The notes: generated from the letters alone by a model not told the origin. Positions 38,001 through 46,073 are shown, counted from the stretch's first letter. The stretch is 64,000 nucleotides of DNA from Micromonospora coxensis (GCF_900090295.1 NZ_LT607753.1:5952001-6016000); one strand, 5' to 3'. Numbers and translations are program-made.

Positions 38001-40600
38001 CGTTCGTCACCCTGGACGCCCTGCCGCTGACCCCCAACGGCAAACTCGACCGCCGGGCGCTGCCGGCCCCGGTGGTGACCCGGGAGGCGTCGGTCGCGCT
38101 GGTCGAGCCGCGCGACGACACCGAACGGCTGCTGGCCGGCATCTGGCGGGACGTGCTCGGCGTCGACACGCTCGGCATCGACGACGACTTCTTCGACCTC
38201 GGCGGGCACTCCATGCTGGCCACCCAGGTGGTGGCCCGGATCCGCAAGGCGGAGCACGGCGGGCGTGCGGTCGGCGTGATGGACCTGTTCCAGCAGCGGA
38301 CCATCCGCGACCTGGCCGCGTTCATGACCGGCGGCGACGGCGGTGACGAGCCGCGTCGGCTGCTCTACGAGCTGACCAAGCCGATCCCCGCCGCGCAGCG
38401 GGTGCTCAGCTACGTCTGCGTCCCGTACGGCGGCGGCAGCGCCATCGTCTACCAGCCGCTGGCCGACGCGCTGCCCGCCGGCCACGCCCTGTGGTCGCTG
38501 GCCATCCCCGGCCACGACGTCGGCCTGTCCGAGGACGCGCTGCCGTTCGAGGAGCTGACCCGCCGGGTCGCCGACGAGATCCTGGAGCGCGTCGAGGGCC
38601 CGATCGCGCTCTACGGCCACTGCGGCGTGGGCAGCGCCATCGTCGCCGAGGTGGCCCGCAAGGTGGAGGCCGCCGGCCGGGAGCTGGAGGCCCTCTACAT
38701 CGGCGCGATGTTCCCCTTCGCCCGTCCCAAGGGCGCCTTCGCCGCCCTGCGCACCCGGCTCGAACGGCTGCGCAGCAACCGGCACTACGCCAGCTGGCTC
38801 AAGTCGATGGGGGTGGACACCGACGAGCTGGATCCGGAGCAGGCCGACCGGATCATCAGCAACATGCGGGCCGACTCCCGCGCCTCCGAGGAGTACTTCA
38901 CCGGCCTGCTCGACCGGGGCGCGGCGAAGCTGCGCGCGCCGATCGTCTCGGTGGTCGGTTCGGAGGACCCGGTCACCGACTACCACACCGAGCGGTACGC
39001 CGAGTGGCAGTTCCTCAGCGACACCCTCGGCCTGGTGGTGCTCGACCAGGCCGGGCACTTCTTCCTCAAGTACCGCGCCGAGGAGCTGGCCGAGATCGTC
39101 ACCCGGGTGCACCCCGCGGTGGCCGCCGGGGACGTCTCGGCGCTCGGCCCGGCCGCCCGGGGCGAGGACGCCGGCTGGGTGGTCGCCGACCACCAGCGGG
39201 TCGGCGTCGACGACGGCCGGGCCAAGGACGTGGTGAAGCCGAGCATGGCCCGGTTCGTCGCGGTCACCGTCGGGCAGCTCGTCTCCACCACCGGTTCGGC
39301 GCTGACCGCGTTCGCCCTGCCGATCTGGTTGTTCACCCGGACCGGCTCGGTGGCCGACCTGGGCCTGCTCTGGGCGTTGGCGCTGATCTGCGGTGTGCTG
39401 ATGCTGCCGGTGGCCGGCGCGGTCACCGACCGGGTCAGCCGGCGGAAGATCATGATGATCGCCAGTTGCAGCGCCGGCTCGGTCCAGTTGGTGCTCGCCG
39501 GGCTGCTCTGGACCGACACCCTCGCCCTCTGGCACATCTACGCCCTCGTCGCGTTGAGCCAGGTGGCGGCGTCGTTCCAGCGGATCGCGTTCCAGTCGGC
39601 GGTGCCCCAGCTGGTGCCGAAGCGCTACCTCGGCCACGCGATGGGCATCACCCAGCTCTCCACCGGCGTGGCGATGCTGCTCATGCCGGTCTTCGCCGCC
39701 GGCCTGCTCGCCGCGATCGAGCTGAAGGGCATCCTGCTGATCGACGTGGCCAGCTACCTGGTCGCGGTGCTGACCCTGGCCGTGGTCCGGTTCCCGGACC
39801 TGCTCGGCTGGCGGCCCCGGGAGCGGCTGCTGGTGGCCATCGCCAACGGCCTGCGCTACTCGTGGCAGCACCGGGGCTTCCGGTTGATGCTCGCCTACTT
39901 CGCCATCGGCAACATCTTCCTCGCCCCGGCGCTGGTGCTCACCACGCCGCTGGTGCTCTCCTTCGGCACCGCGACGCAGGTGGCCCAGGTCGCGCTGGCC
40001 GAGGCGGTCGGCGCGGTGGCCGGTGGCGTGCTGATGGCGATCTGGGGCGGACCCCGGCACCGGCGGATGATCGGCGTGCTGATCGGCAACCTCGGCACCG
40101 CGATCGGCTGCGTCCTGATCGGCCTGGACGCCTCGCTGGTCATGGTCTGCGTCGGCTTCTTCTGGCTGGCCATGGCGATGACCACCGCGCAGTCGATCTA
40201 CGCGACGATCGTGCAGGTCAAGGTGCCGCAGCGGTTCCACGGCCGGGTGTTCAGCCTGAACCAGACCATCACCTGGTCCACCCTGCCGATCGGGTTCGCG
40301 GTCCTGGCCCCGGTGGCGACCGGGCTGTTCGAACCGATGCTCGCCCCGGACGGGGCGCTCGCCGGGTCGGTGGGCGCGGTGATCGGCACCGGCACCGGCC
40401 GTGGCATCGGCTTCGCGTACGTCTGCTTCGGGCTGGTCCTCGTCCTGATCACCCTCGGCGGCTTCGCGATCCGGATGCTGCGCCGCTTCGACATCGAGGT
40501 GCCGGACTCGCTGCCCGACGACCTGATTGGCGCGCAGGAGCGGGAACGCCGGCTCGCCGCCCGGGCCGCCGAGCGGGATCGGGAGGCGGTGCCCGCCTGA
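35066..40600 (+). CDS. terminal NRPS, C-A(Ser)-PCP-TE fused to an MFS exporter
   Basis: 1844 aa. C about 40-470 (HHIVGDG, His168-His169). A about 490-1010 (VIYTSGSTGRPKG, NLYGPTEAA, YRTGDLARW, NGKLDRRAL) with pocket D-V-W-H-I-S-L-I-D-K, one conservative change from the serine code DVWHLSLIDK. Carrier with FFDLGGHSMLA (Ser1049). Thioesterase about 1105-1330: YVCVPYGGGSAIVYQ, then GHCGVG with Cys1186 where Ser is usual, Asp1301 in SEDPVTD and His1331 in GHFFL. From about 1390 a whole MFS transporter of the EntS/MFS_3 type follows, with about 12 hydrophobic helices, and the protein ends in a charged tail. The chain thus ends on Ser and is released by a Cys-type TE beside its exporter. The reading frame is unbroken through the fusion. 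Confidence 0.92.
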   Translation: MTDLKDPTREAARAALIAQRLRRRQAAPTARITPRPEGAPVPLSYAQERVWFMDQIAPGEAAYHIAVPLRVRGPLDVTALRAALAALTARHESLRTRFPADADGRPTAVIEESVTVPLTIVDAPDEAAAQALVEAAAAEPFDLVTGPLLRALLIRLADDDHVLFLGKHHIVGDGWSVDVLLRDLITCYRGGEPPALPVQYGDFAHWEARELDGPAAREHLDWWKRRLAGITPLELPLDRPRPATQTYRGDFVEFQVDRAVTDGLAALTRECGGTLFMTLLAAYQVLLSRHARQDDFAVGASVAGRSAPELENVVGMFVNMLPLRAELAGDPTFTELLQRTRRAVLDGFEHAEVPFAKVVHELGLPRDVSRSPVFQAMFVLQNYEMGRFTEASGNTEVTFRWTPMELRATRFDFELHAVEVADGIWGKLVFNTDLFDRETVERAARRWVTLLRSIVAAPDTPVSALDLLATDERELLAGWNDTAAEFPAAQTLHGPIAQRAAATPDAVAVTIDGRSATYAELNAAANRVAHRLRAAGVGPETLVGVCAERSVELVAGLLGVLKAGGAYLPLDPEYPADRLAFMVDDAAAPVVLVQRHLRDVLPDTGATVLALDDEAVWADQPTDDPVPLAGPQHLAYVIYTSGSTGRPKGVPNTHRGIVNRLDWMQKTYRLGADDAVLQKTPASFDVSVWEFFWPLREGARLVLARPGGHKDAGYLRDLLVAERITTAHFVPSMLTVFLAEDGVEAATALRRVICSGEELPLVSAVDFTARLPWCELHNLYGPTEAAIDVSAWHCDPALLPGLTGVPIGGPIANLRLHVLDERGEPCPIGVAGELHIGGVGLARGYHRRPALTAERFVPDPFSGEPGARLYRTGDLARWVIAPSAPGEAAGSAADGRPAGVIEFLGRIDHQVKLRGLRIELGEIESALREQPEVTEAAVIVREDSPGDKRLTAYLVGAAEHTALRAALKETLPEYMVPAAFVTLDALPLTPNGKLDRRALPAPVVTREASVALVEPRDDTERLLAGIWRDVLGVDTLGIDDDFFDLGGHSMLATQVVARIRKAEHGGRAVGVMDLFQQRTIRDLAAFMTGGDGGDEPRRLLYELTKPIPAAQRVLSYVCVPYGGGSAIVYQPLADALPAGHALWSLAIPGHDVGLSEDALPFEELTRRVADEILERVEGPIALYGHCGVGSAIVAEVARKVEAAGRELEALYIGAMFPFARPKGAFAALRTRLERLRSNRHYASWLKSMGVDTDELDPEQADRIISNMRADSRASEEYFTGLLDRGAAKLRAPIVSVVGSEDPVTDYHTERYAEWQFLSDTLGLVVLDQAGHFFLKYRAEELAEIVTRVHPAVAAGDVSALGPAARGEDAGWVVADHQRVGVDDGRAKDVVKPSMARFVAVTVGQLVSTTGSALTAFALPIWLFTRTGSVADLGLLWALALICGVLMLPVAGAVTDRVSRRKIMMIASCSAGSVQLVLAGLLWTDTLALWHIYALVALSQVAASFQRIAFQSAVPQLVPKRYLGHAMGITQLSTGVAMLLMPVFAAGLLAAIELKGILLIDVASYLVAVLTLAVVRFPDLLGWRPRERLLVAIANGLRYSWQHRGFRLMLAYFAIGNIFLAPALVLTTPLVLSFGTATQVAQVALAEAVGAVAGGVLMAIWGGPRHRRMIGVLIGNLGTAIGCVLIGLDASLVMVCVGFFWLAMAMTTAQSIYATIVQVKVPQRFHGRVFSLNQTITWSTLPIGFAVLAPVATGLFEPMLAPDGALAGSVGAVIGTGTGRGIGFAYVCFGLVLVLITLGGFAIRMLRRFDIEVPDSLPDDLIGAQERERRLAARAAERDREAVPA

Positions 40601-40606
40601 GCCGGC

Positions 40607-40649
40607 CGGCAGGTGGGGATCCGCCCGGGACCCGGATCCCCACCTGCCG
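40607..40649. terminator. strong bidirectional terminator at the end of the biosynthetic operon
   Basis: CGGCAGGTGGGGATCCG (40607-40623) and its exact reverse complement (40633-40649) form a 17-bp stem with a 9-base loop. It begins 7 bp after the NRPS stop and ends 4 bp before the stop of the convergent gene, so it can end transcription from both sides. Confidence 0.9.
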
Positions 40650-40652
40650 CCG

Positions 40653-41897
40653 TCACCACGGCGCGGGCGGGTCGGTCAGGTCGTCCGCCGCCGGCTCCTC
40701 CGGCTCCGCCACCCAGGCGGAGAAGACCGGCACGCCGTGCCAGGGCCCCGTCCCGCCCCGCCGGTCGGTGGCCACCGCCACCACCGCGTACGGGTGGCCG
40801 AAGCGCAGCTCGGCGGTGCGGCGTACGCCGTCGGGGGGCAGGCTCTCCAGCACGGCCATCCCGGTGACCGCGGCGGCCTCGAAGCCGTACCGGCCGTAGC
40901 GGGCCATCGCCGCCTGCCGCGCCTCGACGTTCGGATCGGCCGCACCGAGCAGCCCGCCCAGCGCCCGCGCCGCCGTACCGAAGCCCAGCGTCGGGTCGGT
41001 CAGTTCGTGCTCGTCGCGCGCGGACCAGCAGGGCAGTACCGCCTCGTACCGCTCCTCGCGGCCGTCTCGGGCCCACACGGGCACCTGCTCCTCCCGCAGC
41101 GACCAGGCCGGTCCGGCGCCGAGCGGCAGGTCGAACAGGGACCGGCAGTCCGCCGGCGGGCCGTCCCCGTCGAGCGCCGCGCCGCTCAGCTCGTGGGCGG
41201 CGGCCAGCACGTCGCCGGGAGCCACCGTCGGGTCGGCGGCCACCGACAGCACCACCAGCCCGCCCCCGTCGCGCTCCACCGCCGACGCGGCGTGCACGGC
41301 GACGTCGCCCGCCGTCGCCGTCGCCGCGATCCACGCCCGGTGACCGTGCTCCGGGGCGCGCAGCACCCGGTCGAGCCGGCCCGCCCACGGCCCGGCCCCG
41401 CCCAGCGCCGCGCCCGGGGCGAGGTCGAACGGGTCCGCCCACGAGATCCGGGTGGCCAGGGCGCTGGCCAGCATCACCAGCACCCGGGGCGAGGCGGCCA
41501 GCGGGAAGCGGTCGATCAGGCCGAGGGTGTGCTCGCGGGCCCAGGCGTCCAGGCCCGCCTGGTCGGGCAGCGGGCCGGTCGCGGTCGTCCGGGGCAGGCC
41601 GCTCCGCCACCCGTCCAGCCCGGCCGGGTCGGAACCCGGCCGGTGCCAGAGCGCGGTCGCCGAGCCGACCAGCGGGTGCGGCGCGTCCAGCAGCGTGGTG
41701 GCCAGCCCGGCGGCGGTCGTCGCGTCCACGCCGAGGACGTCGTCCAGTTCGTCGCGGAGTCCACCGGTGGCGGCCGGCGCGGCCAGGGCGAGCAGCAGCC
41801 AGGCGCCGAGCGGGGAGGCCACGTGGTGCCGGCCGCCGATCACGGCGTGCAGCCGGGCGGCGTACCGGGCCAGCGGGGCGTGCAGGGTCGTCGTCAT
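40653..41897 (-). CDS. serpin-like protein
   Basis: 414 aa, cytoplasmic by appearance (no signal peptide). Resembles the serpin fold: HVASPLGAWLLLALAAPAATG (the SPxS/G helix B region), ELDDVLGVD, ASALATRISWADPF (the strand ending in W..PF), and near the end ELRFGHPYAVVAVA with VPVFSAWVAEPEEP, which matches the HPF...G.P.F.G.V..P end of serpins. The region where the reactive loop would be is degenerate, so protease inhibition is doubtful. Actinomycetes carry many such divergent homologues of unknown use. It is convergent with the NRPS operon and lies 40 bp from the NUDIX gene on the same strand. Confidence 0.5.
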   Translation of the reverse strand: MTTTLHAPLARYAARLHAVIGGRHHVASPLGAWLLLALAAPAATGGLRDELDDVLGVDATTAAGLATTLLDAPHPLVGSATALWHRPGSDPAGLDGWRSGLPRTTATGPLPDQAGLDAWAREHTLGLIDRFPLAASPRVLVMLASALATRISWADPFDLAPGAALGGAGPWAGRLDRVLRAPEHGHRAWIAATATAGDVAVHAASAVERDGGGLVVLSVAADPTVAPGDVLAAAHELSGAALDGDGPPADCRSLFDLPLGAGPAWSLREEQVPVWARDGREERYEAVLPCWSARDEHELTDPTLGFGTAARALGGLLGAADPNVEARQAAMARYGRYGFEAAAVTGMAVLESLPPDGVRRTAELRFGHPYAVVAVATDRRGGTGPWHGVPVFSAWVAEPEEPAADDLTDPPAPW

Positions 41898-41937
41898 GCC
41901 ACCACTGTGCCCACCGGTGGCCCGGTCGGCATCCCGG

Positions 41938-42453
41938 TCAGGACCAGAGTTCGAACGGCTCGTCGATCCGGTCGCCGGCCAGGAACGGGGTCAGCAGCTC
42001 GGGCAGCCGACCCGGGTAGAACCGGTCCGGGGCGGCCACCACCTCCGCGACGGGCCACCAGCGGAACCCGAAGTAGTCCTCCACCTCGTAGTCCAGCCGG
42101 TCGGCGCCGTCGACGTCCGGGGCGACGGCGTCGAGCCGTACCGTCATCACCACCTCGTCCTGCAGGTGTCGCCGCTGCCGGTGCACGAAGCTGGCCCGGC
42201 GTCGCCACGACGGCGGCCCGAGCCGGTCGGCGGTGACCACGAACCCGGTCTCCTCGCGCAGCTCGCGCAGGGCCGTCTCGGTGTACGTCTCGCCCGGGTC
42301 GACCCCGCCGCCCGGCAGCTCCCACCAGGTGCCCAGCCGGGGGTGCTCGGGGTCGCGGGTGTGGAACAGCAGGATCTGCCCCCGCGCGTCGCGCACCACC
42401 AGGCGCACGGCGGTGCGTTCCACCACGGGCAGGTCGCCCGGCAGCTCGATCAT
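41938..42453 (-). CDS. NUDIX hydrolase
   Basis: 171 aa. The Nudix box is complete in GGGVDPGETYTETALRELRE followed by ETGF, with the REx2EE glutamates that bind divalent metal. The strand before it has RLVVRDARGQILLFHTRD and WWELPGG. The box hydrolyses a nucleoside diphosphate linked to another group; which one (dNTP, sugar nucleotide, NAD-like) cannot be told. The C-terminal part (FGFRWWPVAEVVAAPDRFYP) is ordinary for the fold. It is divergent from the methyltransferase gene starting at 42495, with about 40 bp between, and runs toward the serpin-like gene on the same strand. Confidence 0.9.
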   Translation of the reverse strand: MIELPGDLPVVERTAVRLVVRDARGQILLFHTRDPEHPRLGTWWELPGGGVDPGETYTETALRELREETGFVVTADRLGPPSWRRRASFVHRQRRHLQDEVVMTVRLDAVAPDVDGADRLDYEVEDYFGFRWWPVAEVVAAPDRFYPGRLPELLTPFLAGDRIDEPFELWS

Positions 42454-42494
42454 CGGTCCCCCTGGCCCGCCCGACCCCTGGCAGGATGGCGGTC

Positions 42495-43232
42495 GTGACG
42501 GATGTCTTCGGTGAGGTCGCGGCCAGTTACGACGAGGCGCGGCCGGGTTACCCGGCGGCGGTCGCCGACACCATCCTCGCCTATCACGGCCGGACGCCGT
42601 CGCGGCTGGTCGAGGTGGGGGCGGGCACCGGGCTCGCCACCGCGACCCTGCTCGCGGTGGGCGCGCCGATGACCTGTGTGGAGCCCGACGCGCGGATGGC
42701 CGAGGTGCTGTCGGCCCGCTTCCCGGCCGTGGAGGTGGTCCCCGTCCGGTTCGAGGCGTGGACTCCGCCGCCCGGCGGGGTGCCGGTGCTGGCCTGTGCG
42801 ATGGCCTGGCACTGGCTCGACCCGGCGACCCGGTGCGTCCGGGCGTACGACGCGCTCGCGCCGGGTGGCGCCCTGGCCGTGTTCGCCCACCGCTACGACT
42901 ACGTCGACCCGGCCCAGGGCGCGGCGATCCGGGCGGCGTTCGAGTCGGTCGACCCGGTCCGGCAGGCCGACCCGGCGGACGGCTGGTTCGGCACGGAGAT
43001 CACCGAGAGCGGGCTCTTCACCGATGTGCGCACCGAGTCGTTCCGCCGGGACGAGCCGCTGTCCACGGCCGCCTACCGACGACTGGTCAGCACCTTCTCC
43101 CCGCAGCTGCGCCGTCCGCCGGCCCTGCGGGAGCGGGTGCTGACGGCGGTCGGCGCGGCGGTCGACGGGTTCGGCGGCACGGTGACCCTGGACCTGCGCA
43201 CCACGCTGGTGCTGGCCCGCCGTCCCGGCTGA
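42495..43232 (+). CDS. class I SAM-dependent methyltransferase
   Basis: 245 aa from GTG 42495, with CAGGA 8 bases before; an ATG at 42486 is the alternative and would add three residues. Starts VTDVFGEVAASYDEARPGYP, a common opening of methyltransferase_11-type enzymes, then VEVGAGTGLATATLL (SAM loop), MTCVEPDARMAEVL, and CAMAWHWLDPATR as motif IV. The C-terminal half is alpha/beta and unassigned. Acceptor unknown; similar proteins act on small molecules. It is monocistronic or cotranscribed with the PemK-like gene 50 bp downstream. Confidence 0.82.
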   Translation: MTDVFGEVAASYDEARPGYPAAVADTILAYHGRTPSRLVEVGAGTGLATATLLAVGAPMTCVEPDARMAEVLSARFPAVEVVPVRFEAWTPPPGGVPVLACAMAWHWLDPATRCVRAYDALAPGGALAVFAHRYDYVDPAQGAAIRAAFESVDPVRQADPADGWFGTEITESGLFTDVRTESFRRDEPLSTAAYRRLVSTFSPQLRRPPALRERVLTAVGAAVDGFGGTVTLDLRTTLVLARRPG

Positions 43233-43282
43233 CGGGCGCGGCCGGGAGGCGCGGCGGCCCGGGGACGGCTAGGCTGCCCGCC

Positions 43283-43777
43283 GTGGCAGGTCTGTTGAGG
43301 AACGTCGCGGCCCGGCTCAACCGGGTGACCGGGAGGGCGCCGGCGCCGGCCGGCTCGCCGGGGGTGATCCCCGCCCAGGTGGCCCGCCGGCGCCAGGTCG
43401 GCGCGTTGCAGCGCCGGGAGCTGACGTACGCCCCGGAGCTGGACGGCCAGGCCGACCCGGGCGAGATCGTGTGGACCTGGGTGCCGTACGAGGACGACCC
43501 CCGGCAGGGCAAGGACCGCCCGGTGCTGGTGGTGGGCCGGCACAGCCGGACGCTGTTCGGCCTGATGCTCTCCAGCCAGGGCGAGCGCGACGGGCAACGG
43601 CACTGGCTGGCGCTCGGCCCGGGGGAGTGGGACCGGGACAACCGCCCGAGCTGGGTGCGGCTGGACCGGGTGCTCACCATGCGCGAGGACAGCATCCGCC
43701 GGGAGGGCGCGGTGCTGGACCGGGACCGCTTCGACCGGATCGGCCGGGCGCTGCGCGCCGGCTACGGCTGGCGCTGA
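43283..43777 (+). CDS. PemK/MazF-like family protein
   Basis: 164 aa from GTG 43283. A basic N-terminal extension (about 50 residues) is followed by the SH3-like MazF/PemK barrel: GEIVWTWVPYEDDPRQGKDR then PVLVVGR, LMLSSQGE, and the strand WLALGPGEWDRDNRPSWVRL. MazF-type toxins are ribosome-independent RNases, but no antitoxin gene lies before or after it. In actinomycetes such solitary homologues are common and probably not active toxins. Codon use is like the neighbours. The role in the cell is open. Confidence 0.7.
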   Translation: MAGLLRNVAARLNRVTGRAPAPAGSPGVIPAQVARRRQVGALQRRELTYAPELDGQADPGEIVWTWVPYEDDPRQGKDRPVLVVGRHSRTLFGLMLSSQGERDGQRHWLALGPGEWDRDNRPSWVRLDRVLTMREDSIRREGAVLDRDRFDRIGRALRAGYGWR

Positions 43778-43860
43778 CCGGCGCGTGCCGCGCCCGTGCT
43801 CGGGTGGGCGCAGGGCCGGACGAGGTCGTCCGGGTGACGACGGTGTCCGGCGGCGCTGGG

Positions 43861-44511
43861 TCAGCACTCCGCGAGGCGGGGGGTGTCGACGAGTTGCCGG
43901 GGCGCCCGGCGGCCGGTGACGCCCTTGGCCCGGTACATCGCGGCGTCGGCGGCGCAGAGCGCCTCGGTGAGCTGGGTGGGGCCGGTGACCGGGGCCAGGC
44001 CGACCGAGGCGGTGACCCGGACGGTGCGCCCGGCCAGCGGGATCGGGGCGGCCATCGCCTCGCAGAGCCGCCGGGTGGCGTGGTCGATCCAGCGGCGGTC
44101 GACCGAGGGGGTGCTGAGCAGCCCGGCGAACTCGTCGCCGCCGAGGCGGGCGACGAGGTTGTCCCCGGCGAACGCGGTCAGCCGCTGCGCGACGCTGATC
44201 AGCACCTGGTCGCCGGCGGCGTGGCCGTAGCGGTCGTTGACCTGCTTGAAGTCGTTGAGGTCGAGCACCACGGCGATCAGCGGCTGCCCACCGGCGTCGG
44301 TGAGCAGGGCCGCGGCGATGCGGTAGAAGGCCCGGCGGTTGGGCAGCCCGGTCAGCGGGTCGTGGCTGGCGGCGTGCCGTTCCGCGGCGAGTTCGGCCTG
44401 CAGGTACGCGATCTCGGCCTCCGCCCGTAGCGCTCGGCGGCGCAGCTGCCACACCGAGACCAGCGCGCCTGCCGCGGAGATGCCGGACGCGAAACTCAAC
44501 GGATCCGGCAC
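43861..44511 (-). CDS. diguanylate cyclase (GGDEF)
   Basis: 216 aa from GTG 44511 with GGAGG upstream. One hydrophobic N-terminal segment (SFASGISAAGALVSVWQL), a short coil, then the GGDEF domain: HDPLTGLPNRRAFYR, VVLDLNDFKQVNDRYGHAAG, and the active loop RLGGDEF. The position where the RxxD inhibitory site should be has AGDN, so product inhibition is probably absent. It would make cyclic di-GMP from two GTP at the membrane. No sensor domain is present beyond the anchor. It is divergent from the DUF397 gene, across a region with an inverted repeat. Confidence 0.9.
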   Translation of the reverse strand: MPDPLSFASGISAAGALVSVWQLRRRALRAEAEIAYLQAELAAERHAASHDPLTGLPNRRAFYRIAAALLTDAGGQPLIAVVLDLNDFKQVNDRYGHAAGDQVLISVAQRLTAFAGDNLVARLGGDEFAGLLSTPSVDRRWIDHATRRLCEAMAAPIPLAGRTVRVTASVGLAPVTGPTQLTEALCAADAAMYRAKGVTGRRAPRQLVDTPRLAEC

Positions 44512-44780
44512 GAGACCTCCCTCGCGACGTCGTGGACGGCCGGGCGGCGTCGGCCGGCGGGCCGTGCCGGGCCGTCGTTTTCCCAGGTGGCTGCCCGGGT
44601 GGGGTAACCGAAAGTGAACGGATGGGTACCGTTCACGTGCGTTATCATGCTCGCTGTCCGATGCAGATGCAATAGCAGATGCACGTGCAGCACGGCCCGG
44701 CCCGGCGTCGCGACCGCACTGGCCGCGTCAGGCGTCCACTCGCGACACCGGCGGGCTCTCCACGCACAGAAAGACCCCTC
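44512..44780. other. divergent promoter region between GGDEF gene and DUF397 gene
   Basis: No gene. It contains a perfect inverted repeat (44614-44636, listed separately), a possible -10 element TATCAT close after it, and three copies of GATGCA in the stretch 44658-44690. These fit a regulated rightward promoter for the DUF397/XRE pair. Nothing else stands out. Confidence 0.4.
44614..44636. promoter_or_regulatory. inverted repeat, candidate operator of the DUF397/XRE pair
   Basis: GTGAACGG (44614-44621) and CCGTTCAC (44629-44636) are exact 8-bp arms with a 7-base spacer, followed about 8 bp later by TATCAT, a plausible -10 box. The likely binder is the XRE regulator encoded at 45155-46042. 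Confidence 0.5.
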
Positions 44781-45020
44781 ATGCAGCAGCCCGAGAATGG
44801 CGTACCGGTCACCCAGCTACCGCCGTTGCGGTGGCGCAAGAGCCGGCGGAGCAACCCCAGCGGCAACTGCGTCGAGCTGGCCGCGCTCCCCGGTGGGGCG
44901 GGCATCGCGGTGCGCAACTCGCGTCACCCGGAAGGGCCGGCGCTGATCTACACCGTGGCCGAGATCGCGGCCTTCGTCCGCGGCGCCCGGGACGGGGACT
45001 TCGACGACCTGATCCACTGA
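44781..45020 (+). CDS. DUF397 protein
   Basis: 79 aa from ATG 44781. Complete DUF397 core: LRWRKSRRSNPSGNCVELAA, AVRNSRHPEGPALIYT and EIAAFVRGARDGDFDDLI. DUF397 proteins are small actinobacterial partners of XRE/DUF5753 regulators of the WhiJ type and take part in developmental or antibiotic control in Streptomyces. It is paired with such a regulator 134 bp downstream. It may act as an antagonist or cofactor of that regulator. The start has only a weak ribosome site. Confidence 0.9.
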   Translation: MQQPENGVPVTQLPPLRWRKSRRSNPSGNCVELAALPGGAGIAVRNSRHPEGPALIYTVAEIAAFVRGARDGDFDDLIH

Positions 45021-45154
45021 CCGGCCGGCTCCCGCCGTCGGGACGGAATCAGCCGTGTGGACCAGTACACCTCACCGTGGGTCCATGGCATGCTTACACG
45101 TCGGTCGGGTCGGGCTGTCCGGTCGACGTAGGGCGCGCACGCGGAGGGCGGCAC

Positions 45155-46042
45155 GTGACGATGGCTACCGCGGAGGGGGGTCCGGCGACCGGACCCACCG
45201 TGCTGCGCATGCTGCTCGGCGCCCAGCTCCGCCGGCTGCGCGAGGCCAGCGGCGTGACCCGGGAGGGCGCCGGCTGGGAGATCCGCGCCTCCGAATCCAA
45301 GATCAGCCGGATGGAGCTGGGCCGGGTCGGCTTCAAGGAGCGCGACGTCGCCGACCTGCTCACCCTCTACGGCGTCGACGCCCCCGAGGAGCGGGCGGCG
45401 CTGCTCAAGCTCGCCCGGGACGCGAACAGCCCCGGCTGGTGGCACCGCTACGGCGACGTGCTGCCCAGCTGGTTCCAGTCGTACCTCGGGCTGGAGGCCG
45501 CGGCGTCGCTGATCCGCACCTACGAGGTGCAGTTCGTCCCCGGGCTGCTGCAGACCGCCGGGTACGCGCGGGCCGTGGTCCTGCTCGGCCACCGGCACGC
45601 CACCGCCGAGGAGGTCGAGCGCCGGGTGGAGCTGCGGCTGCGCCGCCAGCAGCTGCTGCGCCGCGAGCGCCCGCCGCAGTTGTGGGCGGTGGTCGACGAG
45701 GCCGCCCTGCGCCGGCCGATCGGCGGGCCGCAGGTGATGCGCGAGCAGCTCGACGCCCTGGCGGCGGCGACCCGCTCGCCGCACGTCCGGCTCCAGATCA
45801 TCCCGTTCGCCGCCGGCGGGCACGCCGCCGCCGGCGGCGCCTTCACCATCCTGCGCTTCGGTGACGACGACCTGCCCGACATCGTCTACATCGAGCAGCT
45901 CACCAGCGCCATCTACCTCGACAAGCGCGAGGACCTCGACTACTACGCGGTGGCGATGGAGCGGCTCTGCGTGGAGGCCGCGCCGCCGGAGCGCACGCCG
46001 GAGATCCTGGCCCGCATCCGCGACGAGCTGTACCCGGCCTGA
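45155..46042 (+). CDS. XRE-family regulator with DUF5753 domain
   Basis: 295 aa from GTG 45155, 6 bases after GGAGGG; an ATG at 45161 is two codons later. The N-terminal helix-turn-helix is LGAQLRRLREASGVTREGAG followed by WEIRASESKISRMELGRVGF. From about residue 95 the DUF5753 ligand-like domain follows (IRTYEVQFVPGLLQTAGYAR, RRQQLLRRERPPQLWAVVDE, IVYIEQLTSAIYLDK). Such regulators work with DUF397 proteins and act on development or secondary metabolism. This pair lies about 4.5 kb beyond the biosynthetic operon, so a link to it is possible but unproved. Confidence 0.92.
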   Translation: MTMATAEGGPATGPTVLRMLLGAQLRRLREASGVTREGAGWEIRASESKISRMELGRVGFKERDVADLLTLYGVDAPEERAALLKLARDANSPGWWHRYGDVLPSWFQSYLGLEAAASLIRTYEVQFVPGLLQTAGYARAVVLLGHRHATAEEVERRVELRLRRQQLLRRERPPQLWAVVDEAALRRPIGGPQVMREQLDALAAATRSPHVRLQIIPFAAGGHAAAGGAFTILRFGDDDLPDIVYIEQLTSAIYLDKREDLDYYAVAMERLCVEAAPPERTPEILARIRDELYPA

Positions 46043-46050
46043 CCGCCCGC

Positions 46051-46073
46051 CCGGGGCGACACGGGCGCCCCGG
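46051..46073 (+). terminator. hairpin after the XRE regulator gene
   Basis: CCGGGGCG (46051-46058) and CGCCCCGG (46066-46073) form a perfect 8-bp stem with a 7-base loop, 8 bp after the stop. There is no U tract. Confidence 0.55.

Noticed and set aside
43283..43777. A complete toxin-antitoxin system
   Set aside because: There is a PemK/MazF-like protein but no small antitoxin gene beside it on either strand.
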